NCBI GenBank assembly: GCA_964461995.1
Contig: CAYWXL010000007.1
Location: forward strand, 38,320-102,319
Source: JALSRK01 sp964461995
Lineage (GTDB): Bacteria; Acidobacteriota; Terriglobia; Bryobacterales; Bryobacteraceae
Length of the DNA: 64,000 nucleotides
Direction of reading: 5' to 3'
Below are positions 51,282 to 60,639 of this stretch, piece after piece (position 1 is the stretch's first letter; every line of letters begins with the position of its first letter). A program made the position numbers and the translations under genes. Below the pieces are notes generated by a model. That model was not told the origin of the DNA and did not search any database. It saw only the letters and a list, made by a program, of their open reading frames with translations.

Positions 51282-53255
51282 ATGACCAGCAAATCCCAAC
51301 GATCAAGACGTAGAGCTAATCCGGGCCCCGTAGCAACAGCATCGACAGTTCAAGCCATGTTCGGCATCCTGATGATTTTCACCCTGATGTTACCGATGGT
51401 CTCCGTGCCGGCGGCGGCCGCGGGCGCCACTGTAGCCGGCGAGCTCAAGCAGTGGCACAAGGTCACGCTCACTGTCGAGGGACCGTTTGCCCGCGAGACG
51501 GATGAGAATCCCAATCCGTTCACCGACTACCGGATGGAAGTGACCTTCACTCATGAGTCGGGCGCTCCCCGCTACCTCGTGCCGGGTTATTTCGCCGCCG
51601 ACGGCAACGCCGCAGAATCTTCGGCTGCATCGGGGAATAAGTGGCGTGCGCATCTGGCGCCGGACAAACCGGGCCGCTGGCGCTACCGGGTCTCGTTCGT
51701 CAAGGGGAAACACGTTGCTCTCAACCGGTCCCTGCCCGGTGAGCCGGTCGCTGGGCCGGACGGCCTGAAGGGCTCTTTCGAGATCGCGCCGACTGACAAG
51801 CAGCCACCCGACTTCCGCGCTCGCGGCCGCCTGGAGTATGTGGGCAAGCACCATTTGCGGTTTGCCGGAACCGGCGAGTACTTCCTCAAGGCCGGACCGG
51901 ATGCCCCGGAGACGTTCTTGGCCTATGCCGATTTCGACGGCACGAAAGCCGGCAAGGCGCCCCTTAAGACCTGGAAACCGCACATTGGCGACTGGCGCCC
52001 GGACGACCCCGTCTGGCAAGGCGGCAAGGGGAAAGGCATCATCGGCGCGTTGAACTACCTCGCCTCCAAGGGACTCAACGCTGTTTCCTTTCTCACTTAC
52101 AACGCCGGCGGCGACGGCGACAATGTCTGGCCATTCGTCACCCGCAACGACAAGCTCCATTACGACGTCTCCAAACTCGACCAGTGGGGCATCGTCTTCG
52201 ATCACGCCCAGGCCCTCGGCATCTACCTGCACTTCAAGATGCAGGAGACCGAGATGGATGATGAGCGCTTGGGAACCGGGCGTAAGCTGGTGAACGTGCC
52301 GGAAGCGCTGGACGGCGGCGCCCTCGGCCCCGAGCGGAAGCTCTACTGCCGGGAGCTGGTGGCGCGCTTCGGCCACGCCCTCGCGTTGAACTGGAACCTG
52401 GGCGAGGAAAACACACAATCCACCGCCGAACAGATCGCCATGGCCGAGTATTTGCGCGAGGTGGATCCGTACGATCACCACATCGTGTTGCACACCTACC
52501 CGTCGGAACAGGACATGGTCTACCGGCCGTTGCTCGGCGCGGCGGCCATCACCGGGGTTTCCCTACAGAATCCTTGGGACGCCGTCCACCGGCGCACCCG
52601 GTATTGGGTGAAGGCCTCGGCCGAAGCCGGCCATCCTTGGGTGGTGGCCAACGACGAGCAGAACCCCGCCCGTTACGGCGTGCCGCCAGACCCGGGCTAC
52701 GCCGGTTTTAACGGCCGGGACAGCCGGGGCCGTCCGGTGGGCTACTCGCTCCACGAGATCCGCAAATACACCCTCTGGGGCAACTTGATGGCCGGCGGGG
52801 CCGGGGTGGAGTACTACTTCGGCAACGAGCTGCCGCAGAGCGACCTATACGCCGAGGACTACCGCAGCCGCGACCGCACCTGGGACTATTGCCGCATCGC
52901 CCTGCGCTTCTTTCACGAGCACCGGGTTCCGTTCTGGGAAATGCGGAACGCCGATGAGTTGGTCGGCAATCCTGAGCGCGACAACACCGCCTACTGCTTG
53001 GCGAAGCCCGGCGAGGTCTACCTCGTATATTTGCCTGAGGGCGGGGCTGCACGCCTCGACCTGTCCCGGCAGGAGGGGCGGTTCTCGGTCCGATGGTTCA
53101 ACCCGCGAACCGGCGGGGCGCTGCTGGAAGGCTCCGTGACGGCCGTCGAAGCGGGCCGGGAGGTCGCGCTGGGGATTCCCCCACAGGAGCCCACGCAGGA
53201 CTGGTTGGCCGTGGTCCGGAGACAGGCCCTCAATGCCGCCGAAAGTGGCCGCTGA
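51282..53255 (+). CDS. exported DUF5060 / putative collagen-binding-domain glycoside hydrolase
   Basis: 657 residues. After a long N-region and signal helix (MFGILMIFTLMLPMVSVPAAAAGA), an N-terminal Ig-like DUF5060 domain (KQWHKVTLTVEGPFARE...NPFTDYRMEVTF, about 50-165) is followed by a TIM barrel (about 190-520) with GLNAVSFLTYNAGGDGDNVWPF, LNWNLGEEN (probable acid/base Glu) and VVANDEQNP (possible nucleophile region). A C-terminal beta domain (about 560-650) with YLPEGGAARLDL...VRWFNPRTGG is like putative collagen-binding domains. Export and polysaccharide cleavage are inferred. ATG 51282 or an internal ATG at 51357 could be the start. Confidence 0.75.
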   Translation: MTSKSQRSRRRANPGPVATASTVQAMFGILMIFTLMLPMVSVPAAAAGATVAGELKQWHKVTLTVEGPFARETDENPNPFTDYRMEVTFTHESGAPRYLVPGYFAADGNAAESSAASGNKWRAHLAPDKPGRWRYRVSFVKGKHVALNRSLPGEPVAGPDGLKGSFEIAPTDKQPPDFRARGRLEYVGKHHLRFAGTGEYFLKAGPDAPETFLAYADFDGTKAGKAPLKTWKPHIGDWRPDDPVWQGGKGKGIIGALNYLASKGLNAVSFLTYNAGGDGDNVWPFVTRNDKLHYDVSKLDQWGIVFDHAQALGIYLHFKMQETEMDDERLGTGRKLVNVPEALDGGALGPERKLYCRELVARFGHALALNWNLGEENTQSTAEQIAMAEYLREVDPYDHHIVLHTYPSEQDMVYRPLLGAAAITGVSLQNPWDAVHRRTRYWVKASAEAGHPWVVANDEQNPARYGVPPDPGYAGFNGRDSRGRPVGYSLHEIRKYTLWGNLMAGGAGVEYYFGNELPQSDLYAEDYRSRDRTWDYCRIALRFFHEHRVPFWEMRNADELVGNPERDNTAYCLAKPGEVYLVYLPEGGAARLDLSRQEGRFSVRWFNPRTGGALLEGSVTAVEAGREVALGIPPQEPTQDWLAVVRRQALNAAESGR

Positions 53256-53266
53256 GGGCGGAAACG

Positions 53267-53275
53267 TGGTATGAG
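53267..53275 (+). promoter_or_regulatory. extended -10 element of the CBS gene, leaderless geometry
   Basis: TGG-TATGAG ends 6 bases before ATG 53282. The hexamer is imperfect, but its position matches other leaderless candidates in the window. Confidence 0.35.
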
Positions 53276-53281
53276 AGTGCT

Positions 53282-53731
53282 ATGCAAGCCAAGACGACGA
53301 TTCGCGAGATCCTTCAAAAGAAGGGGCACAAGGTTTTCTCGCTGGCGCCGGATGCGACCGTCTTTGAGGCGATCAAGGTCATGGCCGAGAACAGCGTCGG
53401 TGCGCTCCTCGTCATGGAGGGGGAAAATCTGGTGGGCATCATCAGTGAGCGCGACTATGCTCGCAAGGTGATCCTCAAGGGAAAATCTTCCAAGGAAACC
53501 GCGGTCCGTGAGATCATGACGAGTCCCGTGCAGGTGGTTGTACCGGATTGCACCGTGAGCGAGGCGATGTCGATCATGACGAACAAGCGGATCCGCCACC
53601 TGCCTGTACTGGAGGAAGGACGCGTGATAGGCGTGGTTTCCATCGGCGACCTGGTCCGTTCCATTGTGGATGAGCAGGCCGCTACGATTGAGCATTTACA
53701 CGCTTACATCACAGGCCAGTACCCTGGCTGA
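53282..53731 (+). CDS. CBS-domain pair protein
   Basis: A 149-residue stand-alone protein with two CBS motifs: ATVFEAIKVMAENSVGALLVME...GIISERDYARKV, and CTVSEAMSIMTNKRIRHLPVLE...GVVSIGDLVRSI. Paired CBS motifs form a Bateman module that binds adenine nucleotides and senses energy state. With no effector domain it would act by binding other proteins. ATG 53282 is chosen; the longer open frame overlaps the previous gene. Confidence 0.9.
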   Translation: MQAKTTIREILQKKGHKVFSLAPDATVFEAIKVMAENSVGALLVMEGENLVGIISERDYARKVILKGKSSKETAVREIMTSPVQVVVPDCTVSEAMSIMTNKRIRHLPVLEEGRVIGVVSIGDLVRSIVDEQAATIEHLHAYITGQYPG

Positions 53732-53882
53732 GGAAGATTCGGACCCCTTCGTGCGCAAGCCGGCGCCATTGCATTTTCCCTGTCGGCTGAATGGGCGTGT
53801 CAGACGGATCGGCCCGCGGGAGCGCGGCCGCCGGGTCCCAGAGGCGCACCTACCCCGTGTCAATCCAAGCCGCCGAAACTGC

Positions 53883-54095
53883 CTACCAATTGCACCGGTT
53901 TGGGCACTTCCAGTAGCCCGGGGCAAGGCGGCCGTTCGGCAGCCGTTTCGACATCCACCGCTCGCCGCACACGCGGCATTCTAGTTCCAGGTCGAAGCGG
54001 TTGAGGAGTCGGACACCGAGCCGCGAGAGCTGCTGACCGGAAAGCATATGCTCCCAATTGGGACCAGGCTGTGGCCGAGTCGCTGGGTTACCCAT
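53883..54095 (-). CDS. small zinc-ribbon protein
   Basis: A 70-residue protein ending in CRVCGERW...YWKCPNRCNW, a CxxC...CxxxC zinc ribbon. AAGGAGG (54110-54104 on the minus strand) lies 8 bases before ATG 54095, a textbook ribosome site that fixes the start and rules out the longer open frame. No family name can be given. A TAGAAT -10 lies about 56 bases upstream. Confidence 0.75.
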   Translation of the reverse strand: MGNPATRPQPGPNWEHMLSGQQLSRLGVRLLNRFDLELECRVCGERWMSKRLPNGRLAPGYWKCPNRCNW

Positions 54096-54482
54096 CGCCT
54101 GTTCCTCCTTGATGGATTGAGGTCCTTCGCCGGGCCTGAAGTCCAGCCTTATTCTAGCCCTATTTTTCGTCTGTTGGAAAGGTTTTGTAGCACACTTTCC
54201 CGAGAGTGCGTGTACCGGACCCCGGCTGCACGCCGGAATTGCGCCTGCCGCGGCATCCTGTTCTAGGGCAGCGTCGTGCCAGCGTTGATCGATATGATCT
54301 TCGAACCCGCCGGGGAGCATCATGCTAAACGATTGAGGCTAGGGCGTAAACGAACCCGAGTTCTCTTCGGGCGTCAACTCGTGACAAGTCTGGTGGGGGA
54401 ATCCAATGCGCTGGGATTACTACAGATTTGCAGGCGCCCAAAAGCTCCCCTCTCTCTGGGAGAATGGGAACCACTCGATAGA
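54096..54482. other. intergenic region between the zinc-ribbon gene and tRNA-Glu, 387 bp
   Basis: The left part is the promoter and leader of the zinc-ribbon gene, with TAGAAT on the minus strand at 54156-54151. A 70-codon open frame at 54276-54488 runs into the tRNA and looks non-coding. Nothing else is seen. Confidence 0.5.
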
Positions 54483-54557
54483 TGGTAGCGCTAACGGGAT
54501 TCGAACCCGTGCCTGAGCCTTGAGAGGGCCCTGTCCTAACCACTAGACGATAGCGCC
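54483..54557 (-). tRNA. tRNA-Glu (anticodon CUC)
   Basis: The cloverleaf folds fully: acceptor stem GGCGCTA with TAGCGCT (G1-U72 wobble), D arm GTCT/GGAC, anticodon stem GGGCC/GGCTC around loop CTCTCAA (anticodon CTC), and T arm ACGGG-TTCGAAT-CCCGT. Discriminator A and an encoded CCA end the gene at 54483. It reads GAG, the main Glu codon in this GC-rich genome. Confidence 0.95.
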
Positions 54558-54919
54558 ACTCACCCCAAATTTACCAAGTTTGCGTGGTTGAATCAACCCG
54601 TCGTTCCCCCTCTCCAGCATCCGGCGACATGGCGACCCGCTGGCGTCTGGTGCGGGGTGGCGAGCTGCCTAGCGGGCAAAGGGCTGGGCAGCTCCGCCGC
54701 CGACTGGCGCTCCGGAATTCGCTGCCGCGGCCGGCCTGCACCGCCAGCTCCCGCGCCGCGGTGGATCGCTCTGCGCCCGGAAAGGAAAAAACCCAGCGCC
54801 GGGGAATCGATTGACACCCGGCGACGGTGTTGATAGTTTCGGGCTGACGCCGGCGGGCGGAGATGGTCTATCGATCGGCGGTCCGGGGCGACCGAGGACC
54901 GCGAGTGAGTGAGTAAGAA
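54558..54919. other. intergenic region between tRNA-Glu and the Gfo/Idh gene, 362 bp
   Basis: It holds the promoter at 54811-54839 and a 75-nt leader. The part from 54558 to 54800 should carry the tRNA promoter on the minus strand, which I could not place. Open frames here lack ribosome sites. Confidence 0.5.
54811..54839 (+). promoter_or_regulatory. sigma-70 promoter of the Gfo/Idh gene
   Basis: TTGACA (54811-54816), a 17-bp spacer ending in TGA, and TAGTTT (54834-54839). Transcription would start near 54846. Confidence 0.7.
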
Positions 54920-56266
54920 ATGAGCGAACGACCGACGAGAAGAAGGTTCTTGAACACGTCCGGCGCCGCCTTGGCCGCGGGCTGGGCCGGCGCGGGCACA
55001 TACACGACTGGGGCGGCGGCGAGCCCTGGACCGAACGACACGATCAACCTTGGTCTGATCGGCTGCGGCGCCCGGGGCAGGAACCGGTTCCTCCCGTTCT
55101 ACAAGAAGCAGCCTGGGGTTCGGTTCACGGCCGTCTGCGACGTGAATTCGAAGTACCTGGAAATGGCGCGGCAAATGGCCGGAGGGGAACGGGTAGCGGC
55201 GTACAAGGACTTTCGCAATCTGGTTGAGGACAAAAACGTCGATGCGGTGATCATCGCGACCAACCAGCAATGGCACGCCCTGCCGGCGATCGCGGCGTGC
55301 CAGGCGGGTAAAGACGTCTACTTGGAGAAGCCGCTGGGGCAGATGATCGGTGAGGGGCCGTACGTGATCGAGGCCGCCAAGCGTTACAACCGGATCGTCC
55401 AGGCGGGCACGCAACAGCGCAGCCAAGAGCACTACCAGAGAGCCGTGGAGCTGATCCGCTCGGGGAAGCTCGGCGAGATCTCCGAGGTGAAGGTCTGGGA
55501 CTACGACAATTATTGGCCGGGGGCGGGGTTTCCACCGGACTGTGATCCGCCGCTGGAGCTGGACTGGGACTTCTACGTTGGGCCGTCGCCGTGGCGGGCC
55601 TACAACCCGAACATGTACTACAACTACGGTTACGATTGGTTCAAAGTCGCCGGGGCCGGACACCAGGTGGCCTGGGGCGTGCACCACTTCGACATCGTGC
55701 TGTGGGCGATGGGGGTGACGGCGCCGAGAACCATCTATGCCACGGGCGGCAACTTCGCCTTCGTGGACAACCATGACTATCCCAACACCTTCAGCGCCAC
55801 ACTGGAGTTCGGGCCAGGCCCGGTCGCCAAGCGCGGCTTCCTGTTGCAATACACGATGCGCTACGGCAACCGAAGGGAGCGGCGTTCTCATGGAAAGTGT
55901 TTCTACGGGACGGAGGCGTCGTTGCTCCTGGACCGGAGCGGTTATTCGATCGTACCGGACGTCCGCCGGGGAGAGAAGATCACACCCACGGGGCCGTTCG
56001 TGAAGCCGGAGGAGACCGTACCTGCGGCGGACGACCGGTTTCGCCACTTTGAGCTGTTTTTAGAAAACCTGCGCTCGCGCAAACAACCCAACGCGACGCC
56101 GGAGACGCTACACTACGCCACCACCGTAGGCCACTTGATGAACATCTCCTGGGAGGTGGGGCGCAGCATCCGCTGGGACCCGATTCGGCAAGGGATCGCC
56201 GATGACCCGAAAGCGGACGCCATGGTCCTGCGGCCGTACCGGGCGCCGTGGAAACTCGCGGTGTGA
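54920..56266 (+). CDS. Gfo/Idh/MocA family oxidoreductase, Tat-exported
   Basis: A 448-residue protein. The twin-arginine signal RRRFLNTSGAALAAG begins at residue 7. The Rossmann motif is LGLIGCGARGRNR, the conserved EKPLG motif is LEKPLGQM, and the C-terminal His-containing block is GVHHFDIVLWAMG. It is similar in plan to the protein at 35083-36477, including a PSPWRAYNPN-like WxxGPSP block, so the two are paralogues. It probably oxidises or rearranges a sugar outside the cytoplasm; substrate unknown. Confidence 0.88.
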   Translation: MSERPTRRRFLNTSGAALAAGWAGAGTYTTGAAASPGPNDTINLGLIGCGARGRNRFLPFYKKQPGVRFTAVCDVNSKYLEMARQMAGGERVAAYKDFRNLVEDKNVDAVIIATNQQWHALPAIAACQAGKDVYLEKPLGQMIGEGPYVIEAAKRYNRIVQAGTQQRSQEHYQRAVELIRSGKLGEISEVKVWDYDNYWPGAGFPPDCDPPLELDWDFYVGPSPWRAYNPNMYYNYGYDWFKVAGAGHQVAWGVHHFDIVLWAMGVTAPRTIYATGGNFAFVDNHDYPNTFSATLEFGPGPVAKRGFLLQYTMRYGNRRERRSHGKCFYGTEASLLLDRSGYSIVPDVRRGEKITPTGPFVKPEETVPAADDRFRHFELFLENLRSRKQPNATPETLHYATTVGHLMNISWEVGRSIRWDPIRQGIADDPKADAMVLRPYRAPWKLAV

Positions 56267-56477
56267 ATGGCGGCCGGGCGGCGGGGCTGGGCCATCTGCG
56301 AGCCAGTGGGAGTCCCTGCCAGCCGGGGCATTGCCGGAAGTGCAGGTTGCAGCTCATGAGCCTGGGGCGCGAGAAACCTAAGAGAATCGGAGTCGGAACC
56401 GTCGCAGCGCGTGATCAGCGCGGCCGAGAGTGGCGGCTGGAAAAGCCGCGTGTGCGGGCCAGCGCGGGCTCGGATGA

Positions 56478-58154
56478 TCAGGATTTGTTATCTGCTAGCG
56501 GCACATCGAGGAGGACAGGCGCAGCGGAAGAGAAAGCGGAGGAGAGACAGTCGGTGAGTTCGGCGGCGGTGGTGCAGCAGTGGGCCGCGACGCCGAATGA
56601 GCGGGCCAGCGCGACGTAGTCGATCGCCGGATCGGTGAGGTCCATGCCCAGGAAGCGGCCCCGGGCGGCCTCGGGCAACTCCATGACGCTGCTGCACTCT
56701 TTGAGGATCTTGTACTGCGCGTTGTTGGCGACGACGAAGACGACTGGGATGCGGTAACGGGCCGCTGTCCAGAGGCCCTGGATGCCGTAGAGGGCGGCGC
56801 CGTCGCCGAGCAGGGCCAAGACGGGCCGCTTCGGCCAGGCGAGCTTGACGCCGATGGCCGCGCCGAGTCCCCAGCCCAAGGCCCAGCCGCGGTGGGCGAA
56901 ATAGCCGGCGGCGTCCCGGGGCACGCCGAGCATAGCGAGGCGGTTGCGGTTGGTGGTAGGGGCCTCGTCCACGATGACGGCATCGGCGGGCAGCGCGCGG
57001 GCGAGCGCCCCCAGCAGCGCTTCGGCGGTAATCGGCTCCTCGCCCATCGCGCGCTCGATCTCTTCGCGTAGCCGGGCGCGGGCTTGCTCGTGCTTGCGGG
57101 TCAGACGTTCCCGGCGCTCCATCGCCCGCCGGGCCTGCTCCCAGTTCTGTGCGGCAGTGAGACGGAAACGCAGCTCGGAGAGCGCCATCTTCAGATCGCC
57201 GGCGACGGCGGCGTGCACCGGCAAGTTCTTGGCCAACTGCCGCGGATCGGAGTCGAGCTGGACGAGGCGCAGCCGCTCCGGTATCGGGTTGGCGGGCTCG
57301 CGGTAGATGTAGAGCCGGGGCAGGTCCATGCCGGCGACGACGGCCGCGTCGTGGCGCCGGAGGATCGCCAGGATATCCGGCGACCAAAGCGGCAGCCAGC
57401 CGGCGTAGAGCGGATGGTCCGGGACCACGGGCAGGCGGCTTTGCGAGGCGTGGGTGTCGGAGTAGATCGGCGCGCCGAGGCGTTCGGCCAGCTCGGCCAG
57501 TTCCCGCGCGGCTCCGGCCTCGGTCACCCGGCTGCCGGCGAGCACCACGGGATGCTCGGCGGCGACGAGCAACTCGACGGCGCGCTCGAGCGCCGCCTCG
57601 GGCGGGCGCAGGGCGGCGGCGGCGAACGTGGCCGGCCGCAGGTCCGGCTTCTCTAGCCGCTCCATCTGCAGATCGACGGGCACGGAAAGGAAGACGGGAC
57701 CGCTCGGCGGCGCGACGGCGGTCTGAAGCGCCCGGCGCAGCAGCCGCGGCAGATCCTCGATCCGCTGGACCTCGGCGGACCACTTCGTCCAGGGCTGGGT
57801 GACGCCGACGGTGTAGCCGGCGAGCACGGGATCCTGGGCGAGGAGGCGGCGGTCCTGCTGTCCGGCAGTCAGCACCAGCGGGGAACCGGCGCACCAGGCG
57901 TTGTAGAGCATCCCCATGGCGTTGCCCACGCCGCAAGAGGCGTGAAGATTCACCACGGCAGGGGCGCGGAGCGCCTGGGCATAGCCGTCGGCCATGGCGA
58001 CGGCGGGGATCTCATGCAGGGCGAGGACGTACTCGACCGGCGTCTCGCGCACCAGGGCGTCCATCAGAGGCAATTCGGTGGAACCAGGATTGCCAAAGAG
58101 ATAGCGGACGCCGCTGGCGGCGAGCACCTCGCAGATGATCTCAGCGCCGGTCAT
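56478..58154 (-). CDS. thiamine diphosphate enzyme, benzoylformate decarboxylase-like
   Basis: A 558-residue ThDP-dependent enzyme. The cofactor-activating Glu is E48 in LHEIPAVAMADGYAQA. The ThDP/Mg motif is LLGDGAALYGIQGLW...VVANN. S25 (FGNPGSTELP) and H71 (NLHASCGVGNAMG) match active-site residues of benzoylformate decarboxylase. The second active-site His of that enzyme seems to be replaced by Tyr in GMDLPRLYIY, by my eye alignment. It is thus a 2-oxoacid decarboxylase or related lyase, exact substrate unknown. An SDR gene on the same strand is 70 bp upstream. Confidence 0.8.
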   Translation of the reverse strand: MTGAEIICEVLAASGVRYLFGNPGSTELPLMDALVRETPVEYVLALHEIPAVAMADGYAQALRAPAVVNLHASCGVGNAMGMLYNAWCAGSPLVLTAGQQDRRLLAQDPVLAGYTVGVTQPWTKWSAEVQRIEDLPRLLRRALQTAVAPPSGPVFLSVPVDLQMERLEKPDLRPATFAAAALRPPEAALERAVELLVAAEHPVVLAGSRVTEAGAARELAELAERLGAPIYSDTHASQSRLPVVPDHPLYAGWLPLWSPDILAILRRHDAAVVAGMDLPRLYIYREPANPIPERLRLVQLDSDPRQLAKNLPVHAAVAGDLKMALSELRFRLTAAQNWEQARRAMERRERLTRKHEQARARLREEIERAMGEEPITAEALLGALARALPADAVIVDEAPTTNRNRLAMLGVPRDAAGYFAHRGWALGWGLGAAIGVKLAWPKRPVLALLGDGAALYGIQGLWTAARYRIPVVFVVANNAQYKILKECSSVMELPEAARGRFLGMDLTDPAIDYVALARSFGVAAHCCTTAAELTDCLSSAFSSAAPVLLDVPLADNKS

Positions 58155-58224
58155 CTCGAACGAGGGCCTGCCGGGGCGCTGGCGCCCACAGCATGGCGAA
58201 CGGGTTGTGCTATCCCCGGCAATG

Positions 58225-59016
58225 TCATTCTTTCAGCTTCCAGTGATCGACGTCGAACTCCGCCCATGCCTCGTTCCACGGAGCGAACTTGCAGGCCATC
58301 TGTCCGCCGTCCACCAACAGCGCGGCGCCGGTGATGAACGAGGCCAGATCCGAGGCAAGGAAGACGGCCGCCTTCGCCACCTCGTCGGGCTCGCCGCCCC
58401 GGCCCAGGGGGATCTGGCGGAAGTACTCCTTGACCACCTCGGTCTGCTCGTACATCGCCGTCGTCAGCCGCGTTCGGATCAGGCCCGGGCAGACGGCGTT
58501 GACGCGGATGCCGTAGGGCCCGAGCTCGTTGGCGGCAGTGTGGAGCAGCCCGAGCAGTCCCGCCTTGGTGGCGTTGTAGGCCGCCAGCGCCGCTTCGCCG
58601 TCGTAGGAGTTCGTCGAGGCGGTGATGACGATGCTGCCGGCGCGGCGCGGCTTCATGCGCCGGGCGGCGAGCTGGACGGTGTAGAAGGCGCCGGTCAGGT
58701 TCACGGCCAGCGTCCGTTCCCAACTCTCGCGCCGGTGCTCGGTAAGGGGCTCGAAGAAGACCGTGCCGGCGTTGGCCATCACGATGTCCGGCGCCCCGGC
58801 GGTCTTGAAGGCCGCTTCGAGCGATGCCGGATCGGTGACGTCGGCGACGATTCCCTCGGCGCCGAAGCCGGCGGCGACTTCCCCGGGGCCCTCCTCGGCC
58901 AGGTCGAAGATCCAGACCCGCGCCCCGCACCCGGCCAGGGCCTTTGCGCAAGCCAGTCCGATGCCGTTGGCGCCGCCGGTAACGATGGCCGTCTTGCCCG
59001 CTAAGTCGATCTTCAT
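58225..59016 (-). CDS. short-chain dehydrogenase/reductase
   Basis: A 263-residue classical SDR. The cofactor motif TGGANGIG is near residue 14; an Asp at the end of strand 2 (WIFDLAEE) suggests NAD+ preference. NAG is present, and the catalytic set is S in ITAST, Y and K in YNATK. CPGLIRTRL follows. The gene lies upstream of the ThDP lyase on the same strand, so the two may act in sequence on a sugar acid or aromatic acid. It is divergent from the sulfatase, with 59 bp between. Confidence 0.9.
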   Translation of the reverse strand: MKIDLAGKTAIVTGGANGIGLACAKALAGCGARVWIFDLAEEGPGEVAAGFGAEGIVADVTDPASLEAAFKTAGAPDIVMANAGTVFFEPLTEHRRESWERTLAVNLTGAFYTVQLAARRMKPRRAGSIVITASTNSYDGEAALAAYNATKAGLLGLLHTAANELGPYGIRVNAVCPGLIRTRLTTAMYEQTEVVKEYFRQIPLGRGGEPDEVAKAAVFLASDLASFITGAALLVDGGQMACKFAPWNEAWAEFDVDHWKLKE

Positions 59017-59075
59017 CGGTTCCTCCCGCGCCGGCGATGCGGCATACGATCTAATGTATTGGGTTCGAGGTGAAA

Positions 59076-60623
59076 ATGAAAGCCAACCGATCTTCCCGCC
59101 GGGACTTCTTGACGGCGGCGCTGGCGGCCCCGGCTCTGTTGACGCGTTGCGGCCGGGCGGCCGAGCGTCCCAACATCTTGTTCTGTATCTCGGACGACCA
59201 GTCCTATCCGCACGCGGGCGTCTACGGCGCGAATTGGATCCGGACGCCCGCGTTTGACCGTATCGCCCGCGAAGGGGTGGTCTTCACTCATGCCTTCGTT
59301 TCGGCGCCTTCGTGCTGCCCGTCGCGGGGCAGCGTGCTGACCGGCCAGGAATTCTACCGGCTGCGCGAGGCATCGATGAACCACACGGTGTGGCCGAGCG
59401 ACGCGCGGGATCTGCCGCTCTACACGGACCTGCTGGCCGAGGCGGGCTACCACGTCGGCTATACCGGCAAGGGTTGGGGACCGGGGAATTGGCGCGTGGC
59501 GGGCCGCGAGACCAACCCGGCGGGGCCGGCCTACAACGAGATCCGCTGCGAACCGCCGGGCAAGTTCTTCAGTCCGGTGGATTACGCCGCCAACTTCGAG
59601 GCGTTCCTCGAGAAGCGACCGAAGGGCGCGCCGTTCTGCTTCTGGGCCGGCTTCAGCGAGCCGCACCGGCGCTACGACCAGGGCATCGGCCTGCGGCACG
59701 GGATCGACCCGGAGAAGATCGACGTGCCGGGTTTTCTGCCTGACGCGCCGGAGGTGCGTAGCGACCTGGCGGACTACGCCTTCGAGATCCAGTACTACGA
59801 CGGCCATCTGGCGCGGATGATCGAGGCGCTGGAGAAGGCCGGCGAGCTGGAGAACACGCTGATCGTCGTCACCTCGGACAACGGCATGCCGTTCCCAAGA
59901 GCCAAGGCGTCGGTCTACGACTACGGGACGCGGATGCCGCTGGCGATCCGGTGGGGCGCGCGGGTGAAGTCCGGCCGCCGGTGCGAGGACTTCGTCCGCT
60001 TCCCGGACTTCGCGCCGACGTTTCTCGAAGCGGCCGGCCTGCCGGTTCCCGCACAGGTGACGGGGCGGAGTCTGTTGCCGGTGCTGAAGGCGGAAAGCTC
60101 GGGCCGGATCGACGCTTCGCGGGACCACGCGGTTTTCGGCATCGAGCGCCACCTGCCGGGCGCCCGCGCCCAGGGCGGCGGCTACCCGATCCGCGCCATC
60201 CGCACGCGGGAGTTCCTCTACATCCGGAACCTGAAGCCGGAGGCGACGCCGTGCGGCGACAATCCCGGTCCGGTTTGGCCTGATGACGACCCCACCGGGG
60301 GCTTCGGCGACGTGGACGGCGGCCCGGCGAAGACCTACATCTGGGAGCACCGCAAGGACCAGCGGCAGTTCTTCGAGTGGGCCTTCGCGAAGCGGCCGGC
60401 CGAGGAGCTGTACGCGGTCGCGGAGGATCCGTTCCAGTTGAAGAACCTGGCCGCCGAGGCGGCTTACGCGGACAGAAAGCGGGAACTCGCCGCGCGGCTG
60501 GACGAGCACCTGAAACAGACGGCCGACCCGCGGGCCACGGGCCGGGCGGAGCTGCTCGAAGAGGTGATGCGGCGGTATCCGGTGCTGGGATCGAATCAGA
60601 GCCCGGCCGGGGCGAAGCCATGA
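59076..60623 (+). CDS. sulfatase (formylglycine type), exported
   Basis: A 515-residue alkaline-phosphatase-fold sulfatase. The start carries SSRRDFLTAALAAP, a Tat-like signal; ATG 59076 has GAGGTGA upstream. Metal-binding aspartates are in ISDDQS (D40, D41). The catalytic motif C-X-P-S-R is C80 to R84, whose Cys must be converted to formylglycine by a maturase not seen here. Later blocks TGKGWG, IVVTSDNGMPFPRAKASVYDYGTRMPL are typical. It would release sulfate from sulfated glycans. A GHL6-like hydrolase follows 16 bp downstream. Confidence 0.92.
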   Translation: MKANRSSRRDFLTAALAAPALLTRCGRAAERPNILFCISDDQSYPHAGVYGANWIRTPAFDRIAREGVVFTHAFVSAPSCCPSRGSVLTGQEFYRLREASMNHTVWPSDARDLPLYTDLLAEAGYHVGYTGKGWGPGNWRVAGRETNPAGPAYNEIRCEPPGKFFSPVDYAANFEAFLEKRPKGAPFCFWAGFSEPHRRYDQGIGLRHGIDPEKIDVPGFLPDAPEVRSDLADYAFEIQYYDGHLARMIEALEKAGELENTLIVVTSDNGMPFPRAKASVYDYGTRMPLAIRWGARVKSGRRCEDFVRFPDFAPTFLEAAGLPVPAQVTGRSLLPVLKAESSGRIDASRDHAVFGIERHLPGARAQGGGYPIRAIRTREFLYIRNLKPEATPCGDNPGPVWPDDDPTGGFGDVDGGPAKTYIWEHRKDQRQFFEWAFAKRPAEELYAVAEDPFQLKNLAAEAAYADRKRELAARLDEHLKQTADPRATGRAELLEEVMRRYPVLGSNQSPAGAKP

Positions 60624-60639
60624 AGGAGGGAAGCGAGCG

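Noticed and set aside
54276..54488. 70-codon ORF on the plus strand
   Set aside because: It runs into the tRNA-Glu gene on the opposite strand and has no ribosome site.
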